Below are positions 1 to 11,857 of a DNA stretch of 64,000 bases, piece after piece. Numbering within the stretch: position 1 is the stretch's first letter; every line of letters begins with the position of its first letter. The DNA comes from Psilocybe azurescens (lineage: Eukaryota > Basidiomycota > Agaricomycetes > Agaricales > Agrocybaceae), in contig JAJIRX010001026.1 of assembly GCA_023853785.1 (NCBI GenBank), forward strand, positions 1-64,000, written 5' to 3'. The translations under genes and the position numbers were made by a program. Below the pieces are notes generated by a model. It was not told the origin of the DNA. It made no database searches and saw nothing but the letters and a program-made list of their open reading frames with translations.

Positions 1-1874
1 TTCGCAACACTGCAGTTATTGTCAAATATGATATGGTTGGGCATAAAACCATTCCGATACGTGCGCTTGATCATCTCCTACAGAGCCAAATTTAAATGAT
101 AGGTCATAACAAAAGATTACACGTACCACAACTGCAGTAATTGACTCTGCATGATGGAAGGTTTCCCTCGCTATAATAACCCCACAAAGGTGCGACAATG
201 ATCTGCTCATTATGACTCCGAACAGCCAAACTGCGCACATATCTTCTTTTGGTAGATGGGGTCGTAAAATTGCAGGTTGTATGGCTGGGATCATGTCGTT
301 ATCGATGGTTGCATCTAATGAAGCCCGAGCAAGTACAGTATGTGTGATTGCGTCCTCGTCAGAGCGGGAATGACCTGTTCTCCAATAATTTCATACGTCT
401 CATCCAGATTGTCGTCTTGTTCAATAATGTGAGCAATAGGAAGGTCGAGTGCTTCGCCATTTTTTGGGTGGGCAACCTTTGCTCTCTTCATCTTGTTCTT
501 CAGTTGAAATATGGCCTGTCCACGTTCGACATGGACAACCTCAACTTTCTGATGAACAGGGTCCTTGCATGTCCGCTTTGTCGGGTGCAGATATCCTTTG
601 TTACAGCCTACAATTGCGCATTTTGACTATAATCTGAATGTGTAGGACAGAAACAATGGCGCTTGTTGGCGAGAGGAATAGTGCAATGAGGTACACTGCA
701 CGTTGGGCAGCCCATAGCATTCCCATCCATGACAACTGCATGAACTGTAAAGTGGTGCCGGGAGGTAGATAAGAACTTTTATCATGATAAGTGCTGACTC
801 CTTACGCTGTCCATCTTTAGCTGGGTATTCTCGCAAGCACTTTTTTACACCGGGTGAAAAAGCTTGGGTTGGCCATAAAGACGGATCCCATCATTTCTCT
901 CTTGCATGGCAGCCTTGTGAATGCCTCAGACTGCAAGCCACTATGGGGTACTTGAAGGACAGTATTTCGCTTTGGTCATCCTCAAGCAGAGCTAATAAGA
1001 TAAAGGCATGTGCAACATTCTTTCCATCGAAGTTTGCCTTTGAATTTCCAGGATCCCGGATTTTATCCTTGGTTATCGCCTCGTGAGTGTTCAAGTAGAT
1101 TGCTGCGCAACTTGCAAAGGAAACCCATGCAATGTTGATGCTCGTCCGCCACATTTCAACAAGGCCACGCTCTACAAATTGGATGATCTGCAATCTGGAG
1201 TATATCAGGCAAGTTGTCATAGTAAAATCTTGTCTTGTTCTTCACACAAAAATCTAGGTGATAGTCGGTATTGCAGTCTGTCAAAGCTAGTTGGCATAAA
1301 GCATAACTAGATTAGGACTAATAGAAGCTCCAACTACGTATCTTTACAGGTCAAAAAGCATGAATGAACCGGGATAGGCCTTCATTGAGGTGTAGAGGAT
1401 TCCTTCACGTTGGGTTGCAACCTGGAGTTTTCTTCCTCGATCCGTCCGTGTGCAGTCAGGATTACTGCATAGCTGTGAGGGAGGCCAAATATTACGAGTT
1501 GAGGCTAGTAGATAGCACTAGAGTTAGGCCTAAATATTTGAATCATGATGCAACGAACCAAATCCTTTATCCATACCATGATCCTTGAATGCCGCTGATA
1601 CAGCTCTATCATCGAGAATGTATGCTGACCAGACAAGCTCCTTAACAACTTTCCAGCACTCCTCAACCTCATTTTCACTTAGGTCACAGCTTGAAGCAAG
1701 AAATCTGACAACGCTGACAGGAAGGAACCAGGGAACAATGTTAGGAAGATGAGAAGATGTTTGGGCAAGCAGTATCTCATTTTGCAGCCTTGAAGCATAC
1801 TGAATAAAGCATGAGAGCTTAAAAATGTCATGAGAGCCCTGATTTTTCTTGATAGCATCAAGGAGGTCTTGCAT
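1..1874 (-). pseudogene. KDZ transposase remnant, CxC5/CxC6 type, cut by window edge
   Basis: KDZ (Kyakuja-Dileera-Zisupton) transposases move DNA transposons that are abundant in mushroom genomes; this class carries CxC5 and CxC6 cysteine clusters before the catalytic domain. Read from 1874 downwards, the CxC5 part starts at M1874 and includes FLASSCDLSENEVEECWK. A cysteine segment with CSNPDCTRTDRG follows near 1440, and QFVERGLVEMW near 1180. CxC6 follows near 735-540 with CPTCSVPHCTIPLANKRH and, in another frame, GCNKGYLHPTKRTC. The transposase begins near 205 with SHNEQIIVAP, then CGVIIARETF. A 49-bp GT...AG intron (78-126) joins AESITAVV to HIIFDNNC. The segments sit in different frames, so at least four single-base shifts or stops interrupt it. 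The catalytic core lies beyond position 1. Family assignment rests on my recall of KDZ proteins; the frame breaks are directly visible. Confidence 0.85.
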
Positions 1875-2617
1875 AGAGGCAGATAAGAGGTTGTGGTGGA
1901 TCAGATTGTCATTTCGTCATGCATCTGCAATGGATCTCGTGACCGTGAAGCATCAATACTGCCGCGAATTTCAATCTCTTGATGATTTGGATTGCTGCAA
2001 TGCAATTTAAAGATTATTATAAAAGTTACATACATAGTTTAGGGTCTAGCTAACATAAGCGAGCAGAACTGTATGAGGCGGACAATGAGGCGGAGTCCGG
2101 TCATGAGGCAGTGAGGCGGATTTCTGATATCCGACTTGTCCTCGATAAATCAAGCTGGAACATTAAATGGAACACTGAGAACGAATAAGAGGCAATCACA
2201 GGTGGCACAGTGTATACCTGGGCTGGAGGATTCCTGAGCCACCAGTGGTATAGGGAGAGGGAAAATGTGAAGATGCATTGGTATGTACCTGATACCTGCT
2301 GGCCATGAGTCTACCCCAGGGATACAATGGCCAACTGAGAGGTACAACGGCTGACCGAGAGATGGAGTGGGCGACGGGAGAGAGAGAATAGCCGACTGAG
2401 AAATAGAATGGCTGACTTAGAGATCTTAGCTGAGGAGTAATTCGTGTTTGAAAGAGAACTGTACCTGAGTAAATATTTGAAATGGCCTGTCGTGACACAA
2501 GCTCACGTGCCAACGTGTCACCTGTGTGGAAATTTCATTATCAACAAAGTCTAAAAATCTAAATTGAGAGGTCCCTCGAGTCGGACCGTTCATCGCATAT
2601 TTTAACTCGCACAATTA
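1875..2617. other. Spacer between two divergent KDZ genes
   Basis: The two KDZ genes are transcribed away from each other across this 743-bp spacer. It holds short GAGGCGG words (near 2075, 2087 and 2112) and AG-rich text near 2340-2430. I see no coding sequence, clear terminal repeat or recognised promoter element. Confidence 0.5.
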
Positions 2618-5600
2618 ATGACATCAAAATCTAATCCCTCCAAATGCTGGTGGACAGGCACCAAACGAATGCTCCACTCACATGCATACCACGATTTATT
2701 GCCTGTCTTTGCAGACTATGACACGATTTATTCGAGTGAAGGAGCAACACGCACTATCGGTGGAACCAAGCGTGCGGCGCATGTCAAGCGATCTCAACAC
2801 AGAGCGGCAGGTGTATGGGAGCAAGTGACATCCTGGGTGCCTCCAGACAACAACAACTACGCCCTCAATCCGGATGGACAGTGGTTTGATGAGGCCGTAG
2901 AGGCTGAGGTGATGCAAGAGCCGGAGCTCCCACCAGTCGTTAAAAGAAGAAGCAGAGCAAAGTTTCGGTGAGTTTAATGTATACTAATAATATTCTTATT
3001 CATTATTAACATTTGGTTGTATTAGAAATGCCCTAATGTTGTGTGGAAGGAAATACACCATCAAACATACCTTGAAGAGATTCTTCGATGGGCCGGCCGA
3101 GGTGACTTCCGACATGTTAAAGTTTGTCCAGATTGCGTGGCACGCTCTGTGGATGTTCCAGCAGTTCTTGAGTACAGGTGCAGGGAATGTATCACCCCTG
3201 ACCTGACCTGTCAAGTCTGCTGCATCAAGAGACATAGACTCCATCCTTTACATCGAGTACAGGTAAATATGTTTCATCTTGGTTTCATCTTTCCCTTGTA
3301 CTGACAGTCATTCTCAAAAGAAATGGACTGCTTCCGGATTCATCGACATATCCCTTCAGACGATGGGACTTTCTGTCCAACTCAATCACTCTACAGCCTT
3401 CTGTGAAAACCCCATTCCCTGCCATGCCAATATGCTTGTTTTACATACTAATGGCATTCACTCTGTCAACATCTTCTACTGCAGATGCTCACGGGCGATC
3501 CCATCTCACCTTCAACTACTTCGGCCGAGGCCTATACCCTGCTAGCCAGCTGAGTGTCAAGACAGTAGCTATGTTTGAGTTACTACGCCATCTTCACATG
3601 CTTGCGTTAACAACAAAAGCTTCTACCTACGACTTCTACAGGTGCCTCAAGAAGTCGACTACAAATCTCAGAATAAATCCCCTAAGTCTCGCTTATCGCC
3701 CTCTTTTTTCGGATGGTCCTGCAATGGCGTCATCTTCAGATGTTGAAATGGGCAGGGCGTGGGCATGATGTTATGGGGCGGCTGAACATTGCCTGGGAGC
3801 TAGCACTCAAATGTCCATCATGCCCACATCCAGGCATCAACTTACCGGATAACTGGGCAGCGGTGCCAGACTCCATGAAGTAGCACATTTTTAGCTTTGA
3901 AGAAGTATGTTAACCAGTGTTTACAGGTTTTTATACGCCATGATCATTTGTATGGATGCAAATTTCCGCCTGAAGAACCAGCTGGTTTCAATTACTCGCA
4001 AGACCCAGGTCTTGGCATTGGGTGGGCGATATAGTGCCCAGAGAAAAATACGAATCGCATGTACTCAGTCGGGCGAATGATGAAGATGTGCATACATTTT
4101 ACATTATTAAAAATCATTCTTTCTCGCTCACCAAAGACCTTGAAGATCAGTACTTGTGTCGGATTTCAGGCTCTTGCAAAAGCAAACACAAAGTTCTCAA
4201 TCGGCTTGAGATACACTGGCCTCAGTCTTACAGTATGCCGGATGCTCGGAGATGATTTTTCCTGTGGGCGTTGGGAATTTGCAGAAGGGCGAGAGGTGAG
4301 CTGAAGTATTTTTGATATTTTTGTATCGTGCTCATCTCTATCTAGGTATGCTAATATGGATTATATATTTGGCATGATTTTGCAAGCCATCGCCATCAGT
4401 ATGGTCCTTATTAGCTATGATATATGCTGCCAGTGGTTTATCAACCTCTTCAAGAGGATTGAAAATGACTGGCCTCCAGAAATCAAACCCCTGCCAATGT
4501 ACATCTTGCCCCTGCTATCCCAAAGTTACACGAACTGATGCACACACAAGACAACCACCAGGTATATTTGCTCAATTTTATTCCGGGGTTGGACTTTCGG
4601 ATTGCAAATGTCCTGAACAAGTGTGGGCGCCACATAACCCACTTGCAAATGCTGACGAAAACACAGGGCCCCGGTTCCAGGCAGGATACCCTCGATGACC
4701 ACTTTGGCTTTTGGAATTGGCTTAAATATGTCAATTTGGGGAGCCACATTGCTATGACAATATAAGAACGCTGTCGCCGAGTGTAACATTCAGATGGAAG
4801 GACATCGAGGTCTCTCACGCTTCATTGGATGTTGAATTGGTGGAAAATGGGAGAAAATGTGTACGGATTGGGAGTCCGACGTGTTTCCCAAAAAGCGAAG
4901 AACCCATACCATCTGCCAGACAATAGTTCGTATCTGTTTTCTGTGATGCCTGCTATATAGCTAACCCAATCTGCCCCAGGCCTTACAGAGGCACAGGTCA
5001 AGAAGGAGTTGTCAGACAAAGAGGCGGAGTTTTTGGCAGAGGGGGTTTTTCATGCAACAACGGCATTTCATATCCTTGGGACTTGATCTCGAAGAAGCTC
5101 AGTAAGTCTCCTCTCAAAACTGTGTTCAATTAGAAAATGATATTAATTGGAATTCTACAGGCGTCGAATCCACTGAATTGTAAAAGAGTAATGGTACACA
5201 CTCAACCATACGACAGGCCGGGTCCTTAACAGAACAACGCAATGTTCTCTCATCATGCATTAGGGCTTGGGAACAGCTGCTTCCTGTTTATATGCTGGGC
5301 ATTCTACAATATCAATCAGATCATCTGCATCCGTCAACCTCGACCAACGCTGAAGACACAATTCTGTGGCTTCCATCAATCATTCCTGAACCCTATCGAT
5401 CTTGCATTTCAATAAATGGCCTAACAGCTATTGAACATCGGCTTTGTCACGCTCAGCTCGTCGACTCTCTCAATGCAATCAGACAAATATTGAAGGTCAA
5501 ATCTCGTATGATTGAGGCCAAAAATAAGAACATCCGGGGGCAACGTGATGGAACACGTTTGACATCAGTGATAGATCGCATACACAAAAGCGAGGTTTGC

Positions 5601-6261
5601 GGCAGCAAAATATCGTGCTGCTCGCAAAGCTCAGATGATCCTCATCGGTCCAGGCAAGTGGGAAACGTGGTTTTGTGTACTTGACGATGGCGATATTTGA
5701 GGCTATCAAGATCCAAGTCGTATGCGAGCGCATGTCGGAAGACGAGGGGTACATGAAGATAGTCAAGACCCAGTTGATGGCACCCCGATTGAAGAAGGCG
5801 AATTTGTACTCTTCAGTGAGGTTCAAACCAGGCGGGATGGAACCGGCGAAATGTGAAGGACTCTATCTTGGATATGGACAGTCAGCAACAATGGAAGCTC
5901 AGAGGATGACAGGGATGACGTTCTGTGGGTAGAATGGGCCAAAAGCAGAGCTCGGGCCCATCGAGCATGTGAGGAAGTTATGCTCTTGAAGGAAGAAATG
6001 CGACACACCCTGGCTTTTCTGGAATGGAAGGCAAACTGGTGGAGAGATCGTCAGTCTGTTGTGGGATTGCAGGTGTCGAAGGACTTACAGGAAGGATTGT
6101 CAGCATATGCCCTTTCACAAGCAGGTGTGCAGGATTCTTTGGTGGCTCATTTCCGGAAGCTCTGGCTAGCTCCCCTTCAAGACAAGGACACTGATGAATG
6201 TGAGGATGATGATGACGACGGCGAAGTAAACGGAGGCAGAGGATGTACAGGAAGCAGATAA
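2618..6261 (+). pseudogene. KDZ transposase with CxC2 cysteine cluster, frameshifted
   Basis: This is a nearly full-length but broken CxC2-type KDZ transposase. The N-terminal region (2618-2970) leads to the CxC2 cluster at about 3040-3260, which shows TYLEEILRWAGRGD, CPDC, YRCREC and CQVCC followed by a His-rich PLHRVQ. An intron at about 3264-3320 joins this to WTASGFIDISLQTMGLSVQL. Later blocks typical of the family are FELLRHLHMLAL (3570), MDANFRLK (3953), SYDICCQWFINLF (4420), GPGSRQDTLDDHFGFWNW (4670), LLPVYMLGILQYQSD (5280), LKVKSRMIEAKNKNIRGQRD (5490) and LLKEEMRHTLAFLEWKANWW (5980). An acidic tail ends at the stop at 6261. Blocks occupy all three frames and some junctions have no intron signals, so several indels and stops are present. 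It runs divergently from the other KDZ remnant. Confidence 0.85.
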
Positions 6262-6888
6262 TTTCGAGGACAATGATTAATATATCCGACTGGCCTTTTT
6301 GTATTTTATTTTTGGAGACTTCACGCCTACCCCTGTTTCGACATGGATATAAATAGTTTAAACATCAATGGGCCGGTCTGGAACTGTTTATAAATATATG
6401 TACTGCATCATATTGTTCTGGGCCCTGGGTCCATCAGTAAACAATGAAGTGAATGGCGATTGTTTATGACTGACAAGGCTGATGATCACTAAAGCTATTG
6501 CAACTGAACATAATTCCAATTATGATGCAATATTACACTGAACCCGCCCTATTTATAAACATCATCCGGAATTGCCCAGGGTAATCCACCCCGCCATCCT
6601 TGCATTTTTCCGCGCAAGCGCCTGCTGGTAGTGTCAGATATATTAATAGAATACTATGCCTGCTTTAGCGCTGCCATAAATGAGCCAAAATGTCCCAAAA
6701 CGAGGCCCAAAACGATTTTTTCTCTGCGGGGCCAAATGGTATTTGTTTGTATGTATTGTTTGGCACCAGCCCATCTGCCAGCTGCTCGGCTTTCATACAT
6801 TAAATTGGGCAGTTGGGCAATTGCCCGCCAGAATACATAACATGTTTTGGGCAACTGCCGGGGTTGATACATTCCTTAGCCACTACAG
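6262..6888. other. Spacer between KDZ gene and LINE
   Basis: AT-rich sequence with no supported gene. It may include the 3' flank of the KDZ transposon and the 5' untranslated region of the LINE that follows, but I could not define a terminal repeat or target duplication for either. Confidence 0.4.
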
Positions 6889-7251
6889 GTGGTATATGAA
6901 CCCACCAAGGAAGATCAAGAGCGACAAGCCCACTGTGTAGACCAAGAACTCCGACCAATGAGGCAATCATTGCTAGACTACCGACCGAAAGCCAAGCCTA
7001 CGGACCAAACCCAACCCAAAACAACACAACAACCGACACACCAACTACCACCACGACCGACAGACCCAGAAAAAGTCATGACAAGGGAGGAGTTATCACA
7101 ATGGGAAGCCCTGCTTGCCACAGAAGTGGAGAAAATTGAACAACAAGAACAACAGGAAAGCATGGAGAAGACAACACAGGGAAACATGTCAAGAGAGTCA
7201 ACTATACCACCAACCCCAGAAGGAACCCCACCACCTAACCATGATATCTAA
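6889..7251 (+). CDS. LINE ORF1-like protein
   Basis: A 120-residue open frame directly before the LINE ORF2. It is rich in Gln, Pro and Thr, with a charged, probably coiled-coil segment near residues 65-95 (ELSQWEALLATEVEKIEQQE). No CCHC knuckle is visible, so it may be a truncated or short ORF1. Its stop TAA (7249-7251) overlaps the likely ORF2 start ATG at 7241 by 11 nt in another frame, an arrangement that suits coupled termination and reinitiation. ORF1 proteins of LINEs usually bind the element's RNA; that role here is inferred from position only. Confidence 0.5.
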   Translation: MVYEPTKEDQERQAHCVDQELRPMRQSLLDYRPKAKPTDQTQPKTTQQPTHQLPPRPTDPEKVMTREELSQWEALLATEVEKIEQQEQQESMEKTTQGNMSRESTIPPTPEGTPPPNHDI

Positions 7252-9776
7252 AGAACACCAACCACCCCTCAACCAACCGCGCATCCTACAGATTAACCTC
7301 AACAAATCACAAAATGCACACAACGACTTAATCAACCGACCACTCAGCAAATGAATGGGATTTAATTCTAATACAGGAACCACATATAACGACAACAGGA
7401 TTGTTACGCACCCCTATTAATTTCTCGCTAGTCTCCCCACATGACAGACATACTGACAAAGTCTCTCCTACCAGATCAGTCATCATGGTCAATACCCAGC
7501 TGCAGTCCAGTTCATGGATTGAACTCACTATCCCAGGAAACAACGATCTGACAGCTATTCAAATAACAACACCGACATGCAACCTCACTGTAATCAACAT
7601 ATACAATGACAACCAACACTCAGTTAATATCAGCCACTTAAGAAGATTTCTACAAAAGAGAAGCAAAGGATACATCAAAACGACAAAGACCAAGTTATAT
7701 GGGCAGGTGACTTCAACAGCCACCACCCCTCTGGGACAGAAACGAAGACCATCGCTTATTCACATCAGAAGCAGCCAAACGATCAGAAGCAATTATCACC
7801 CTTGCAGCTGACGAAAATATGCAGATGGCCCTACCGAAAGGAATTCTGACACTCTGACACTATGTTAACAAACGATATACCAGGCCAGACAATGTATGGT
7901 GCACTGAAGGGCTTATAGAGCAAGTGGTACAATGCGAGGTCGATGGATATCTACAACCACCAGGTACAGATCACTTCCCCATCGTCACAATTGTTGATCT
8001 GCCGCGAAACTCGAACAGTGCCCAAACCCTCCCTCAATTTTTGAATGACCGACTGGGAACTATTCAATACAACACTCACAGACAAGATAACTGCAATGCC
8101 AGAACCCAATGCACTCACCAACGATGAAGAACTGCAAGCCTCTGCAGCTGCACTAACAACAGCACTTCAAGAGACAATTGCGATAGCAGTTCCCACCAAC
8201 AAACTGTGCCCAAACTCAAAGAGATGGTGGAACAGGGAGCTGAGCGACATAAGGAAGGAAATGAATAAGCTATGTTGAGCCTCATACAAATACCGTGCAG
8301 CCCCTGATCATTACAGCCATGCAGAACACATCGAAAAAGCGAAGGAATATGGGAAAGCAATGAACAAAGCAAAGCTCCAACACTGGCGAGAATTCCTAGA
8401 AGACGCAACAACAAAGAACATCTGGACAGCCAACAAATACATCAGTACTCCAGCAACCGATGGCGGCAAGACCAAAATACCAATCCTGAAACAAAAAACA
8501 GCAAATGGCCAGAATATCGAGATGACCACCAACGAGGACAAGGCAGAAGCACTTGCAATGTCATTCTTTCCTCCCAAACCAGTCAAAACAACAGTACCAG
8601 CTGAATATGACTACCCAGAGCCATTACCCCCCCCCAGCCAAGATAACTCTGGAGTGCATACAAGAACACATCGCAAAGCTATCACCCTACAAAGCAAGTG
8701 GCCCCAATGGCATCCCCAACATAGTCCTACAGAAATCAGTCGACCTCATCGAACCCTACCTCCTCTATATATATCAAGCCACTCTCACACTCAACATGTA
8801 CGTTGACAGCTGGAGAGAATTTACCACAGTGGTACTCAGGAAACCAGGAAAACCAAACTACAAAGTGACAAAAGCATACCGACCCATAGCCCTGATATGC
8901 ACAATAGCGAAGGTCTTGACATCCATCATGGCTGACGACATTTCAAGAATGGTAGAACGAGAACAACTACTACCAACAAACCACTATGGAGGACGATCAG
9001 GACGAATGACCACAGATGCAGTACATGTACTTGAAGACCAAATAAAAACCGCCCTGGCACAACAAGAAAGTGGTATCAGTTCTATACCTGGATGTTGAAG
9101 GTGCCTTTCCCAATGCAGTAACAGACAGGCTGCTGCACAACCTCAAAAGAGATGAATACCCAACGCATACGTGGACTTCGTGGAAAACCTACTAAAGAAC
9201 AGACAAACCAAGCTAAGATTCGATGACTTCATATCAACGCTGATCTTTATTTTCAATGGAATAGGCCAGGGCGACCCCTCGATGATCCTATATATCCTCT
9301 ACAACGCAGACCTACTCAAAATTGCAAGAGCTGTAACGGCAGATACTGACCCCAAAGAAGACTCCGTGGGATTTGTGGACGATGCAATGATCATAGTCAC
9401 AGGAAAGATGCTCAAAAACAACATCAAAACCCTCACCAACATCATGGAGGGAGCAAATGGAGGCTTCGCCTGGGCAAAAACCACAACTCAAGGTTCAAAA
9501 TCGACAAACTAGCAGTCGTTCACCACACAAGGAAAACAATCAAAGACCCTCAATGCCCGGGAAAAATGAAAAGGCAGAAAGCACCACCACTTATCCTACA
9601 AGAACAGATCATCAAAGACGTTGAGAGCTACAAATACCTCGGAATACATGTCAACAGAACCCTCAGGTGGAAAACGCAGATGCAAAAGACAATTGCAAAG
9701 ACCACCACCTGGCTGCTGCAATTTTGCAGACTCAGCAATGTCGCAGGAGGCCTAAAAGCTAAGTTAATGCACTGAC
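7241..9776 (+). pseudogene. LINE ORF2, endonuclease and reverse transcriptase part
   Basis: The endonuclease-like part starts near ATG 7241 with RILQINLNKSQNA, then (after a shift near 7350) EWDLILIQEPHITTTG, matching the opening of apurinic-type LINE endonucleases. The reverse transcriptase spans about 8640-9776. It shows KASGPNGIPNIVLQKS (8690), WREFTTVVLRKPGKPNY (8813), YRPIALICTIAKVLTSI (8880), GIGQGDPSMILYILYNADLL (9261) and the catalytic FVDD in VGFVDDAMII (9370), followed by VESYKYLGIHVNRTLRWK (9620). FVDD replaces the commoner YADD. Frames change near 7350, 7800, 9090 and 9500, so it is not translatable as shown. The reading frame is cut at the target duplication GCACTGAC by element A and resumes at 11850. 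Confidence 0.85.
9769..9776. repeat. Left target-site duplication of element A
   Basis: GCACTGAC occurs immediately before element A and again immediately after it (11850-11857). The perfect 8-bp match, plus recovery of the LINE reading frame when the element is removed, marks this as a transposition footprint. Confidence 0.9.
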
Positions 9777-10344
9777 GTGTACTTTACCTCCACCCATATA
9801 CTCCATATGGAGTCCACCAACTCCATACAAAAGTGGTGGACTCCACATGGAGTCCACCTGGAACATATGTAAATGTTCAAAAAATTAACTTTGATAGGTG
9901 GAGTGCAGGTGGACTCCAGGTGGACTCCAGGTGGACTCCAAATAATTCCACTTAAGTCCAACTGTTGTCCAGATGGAGTTCAATTAGAATCCACCTGGAC
10001 TCCAGATGGACTCCAGTTGGAGTTTCAACTTTAACTTCACATAAAATGAAATGGAATCCAGTTGGATTTCAACTGGAATATATTAGTCTTTTAATCTTAG
10101 TGTAAATTCATAAGTGTAATATAATATATTAATAGCTATATACTACATTATTATCTAGTTGTGAGATCCATCATTGAAACAAAAAAACAAAATAAAAACA
10201 TAACAGACAAAAAAGCTGGGCAGGAGGGTATGTACTTGGATTAAATGAACAAACAAACATATAAATGTAAAAGAAAATGAGAAAACAAAAAGAAAAAAGA
10301 AAAAAAGAAGTGAAAAATCAAAGAAGGGAGGCGGGAGGGTGATC

Positions 10345-10905
10345 ATGTTGGTCATAGCCCCCGCCGAACGCTGCCGGTTGTGTTGTACGCACCATCATTG
10401 TCGTGGCTGTTGTATGCGTCCGCCGTACATGTCATCATCGTCGTCATGGCCATTGTGGCCGTTGTATGTGTTGTTGTGGCCGTCATGCATGCTGCCGTTC
10501 ATGTCATACGTGTCACGGTACATGCCATGCGTGTCGTTGTTGTTGTCGGTACGTGTCGCGGTACGTGCCATGCATGTCGTCGTCGTCGTCGCTGGTACGT
10601 GTCGCGGTACGTGTTGTGTGCGTTGTTGTTGTTGGTACGTGTTGCGGTACGTGCTGTGTGCGTCGTTGTTGTTGTCGTTTGTATGTGTCGCGGTACATGC
10701 TGTGTGCATCGTCGTTGTCGTTGTCGTTGTCGGTATGTGTCGCAGTACGTGCCATGCACGTCATCGTTGTCATCGTTGGTACGTGTCGCGGGACGTGCTG
10801 TGCGCTGTCGTCGTCATCGGTACGTGTCGTGCCCGCCATTGTACATGCTGTCGTCGTACTGTACGTGTTGTATGTGTTGCGGTACATGCCATATGTACGC
10901 GTCGT
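10345..10905 (+). repeat. Minisatellite in element A (GTCGCGGTACGTG-like unit)
   Basis: A degenerate tandem array built on words such as TACGTGTCGCGGTACGTG mixed with GTTGTTGT and GTCGTCGTC. Its composition contains few stops, so open frames appear on both strands; these are not genes. Element B holds a different, longer array at the equivalent place. Confidence 0.8.
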
Positions 10906-11391
10906 CGGCCTATATCAAAAGGAGGGGGGTGGGGGGGCGGTTAGCGGCAGCGGTATGTGGATTCGCTGACTTACATGGTGTCGCGGCCTCGTTTTGCGTT
11001 GCCTCCCCTCGTTCCACCCTCGTTCTGCCTTGTTCCCTACTCACCTCACTTTATACGGATCCATTGTCGTACCGCGTACGTGTCAGGTGTTGTCGCCATC
11101 GTAAATGGACGCGTTGTTGTTGTGCATGGCCTCAGTTGGTGGTGGCGTGATGCATGTCGAGTCGGGTTGGCGGGTGCCTGGCTCCGACCGACAATGGCGG
11201 GGTAGTGGGGCGAAAGTCACGGCGGCAGCGGGGTGGTGGTGGTGCGGAAGGCAAGGTGGGGTGGTTGGAGTAACCAACGGACTGACGTGGCAACAATGAG
11301 TCACGCATGTGACATTGTTTAACGCTTGCCGAGAATTGCCGAGAAATAATCCGAATTGATATGTAGCCATCAATTTTTATTGGACAATAAT

Positions 11392-11472
11392 TCCCTTGTG
11401 GCTTAGTTGGTTTATTGCTTGTGTTCAGTGTCCTCGGATGCCTGAGTTTGATTCTTGCTAGTGCTTTTTTTT
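11392..11472 (+). promoter_or_regulatory. tRNA-like Pol III internal promoter with T-run (element A)
   Basis: TGGCTTAGTTGG (11399-11410) fits the A-box consensus TRGYNNARNNGG. GTTTGATTC (11446-11454) is one base from the B-box consensus. Eight Ts follow at 11465-11472, a standard RNA polymerase III terminator. The A-to-B spacing (47 nt start to start) is tRNA-like. The homologous stretch in element B has a perfect B box. I could not fold a full cloverleaf, so this is tRNA-derived or tRNA-like rather than a working tRNA gene. Confidence 0.55.
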
Positions 11473-11849
11473 AACACTATAATAAAATATAATAAAATAT
11501 AAATAAAATCTGGGGACCTTCCTCCACCTGGAGTCCATTTGAATTTGACACTGAAATAGTGTATTTGTGCTAATATACATCATTCATGAGTTAAATTTAC
11601 ATGGAATCCATATGGAAGGTGTGGAACTCCACATGAAGTTCCATATGGAGTCCAGATGGAATTCCACATCCTCCACATTGGCCCACATGGAGGATGAGTC
11701 AATTCCAGCTGGACTCCATATGGAGTCTCCACCTCTAAATGGCTGGGATACCTGCAAAAAAGGTCACCAAACTCCATATGGAGTCCACCAAGTCCGGCAT
11801 GGAGTTGGTGGACTCCACCCTGGAATATATGGGTGAGGGTAAAGACCTC

Positions 11850-11857
11850 GCACTGAC
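11850..11857. repeat. Right target-site duplication of element A
   Basis: Second copy of GCACTGAC, directly after element A. Downstream the LINE frame continues at once with LYISVAMPKMTYGLDVWY. Confidence 0.9.

Larger units (their letters stand above)
9777..11849 (+). mobile_element. Element A: non-autonomous TIR element with palindrome fields, minisatellite and tRNA-like promoter
   Basis: A 2,073-bp insertion in the LINE. Left end: GTGTACTTTACC then TCCACCCATATACTCC. The right end, reverse-complemented, reads GAGGTCTTTACC then CTCACCCATATATTCC, giving imperfect terminal inverted repeats. Both subterminal zones (about 9790-10080 and 11520-11830) are packed with TGGACTCCA-type palindromes. 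Next comes a conserved AT-rich block (about 10085-10160), a purine tract (10180-10340), a minisatellite (about 10345-10905), a unique segment (10940-11395) and a Pol III-type promoter with a T-run (11392-11472). No protein-coding gene is supported. Element B (52510-55081) has the same order in reverse orientation. An 8-bp duplication fits hAT or Zisupton/KDZ-type transposases, so mobilisation by such an enzyme is inferred. Confidence 0.8.

Noticed and set aside
348..1588. Plus-strand frames across the left edge
   Set aside because: They are antisense shadows of the KDZ remnant, which is supported by several conserved motifs on the minus strand.
9950..10080. CRISPR-like short repeats
   Set aside because: The short repeated words are palindromic TGGACTCCA motifs without regular spacers, in a eukaryotic transposon.
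10339..11150. Cys/Val-rich frames of 180-256 residues in element A
   Set aside because: They overlap in several frames on both strands of the TACGTGTCGCGG-type array and have no non-repetitive domain.
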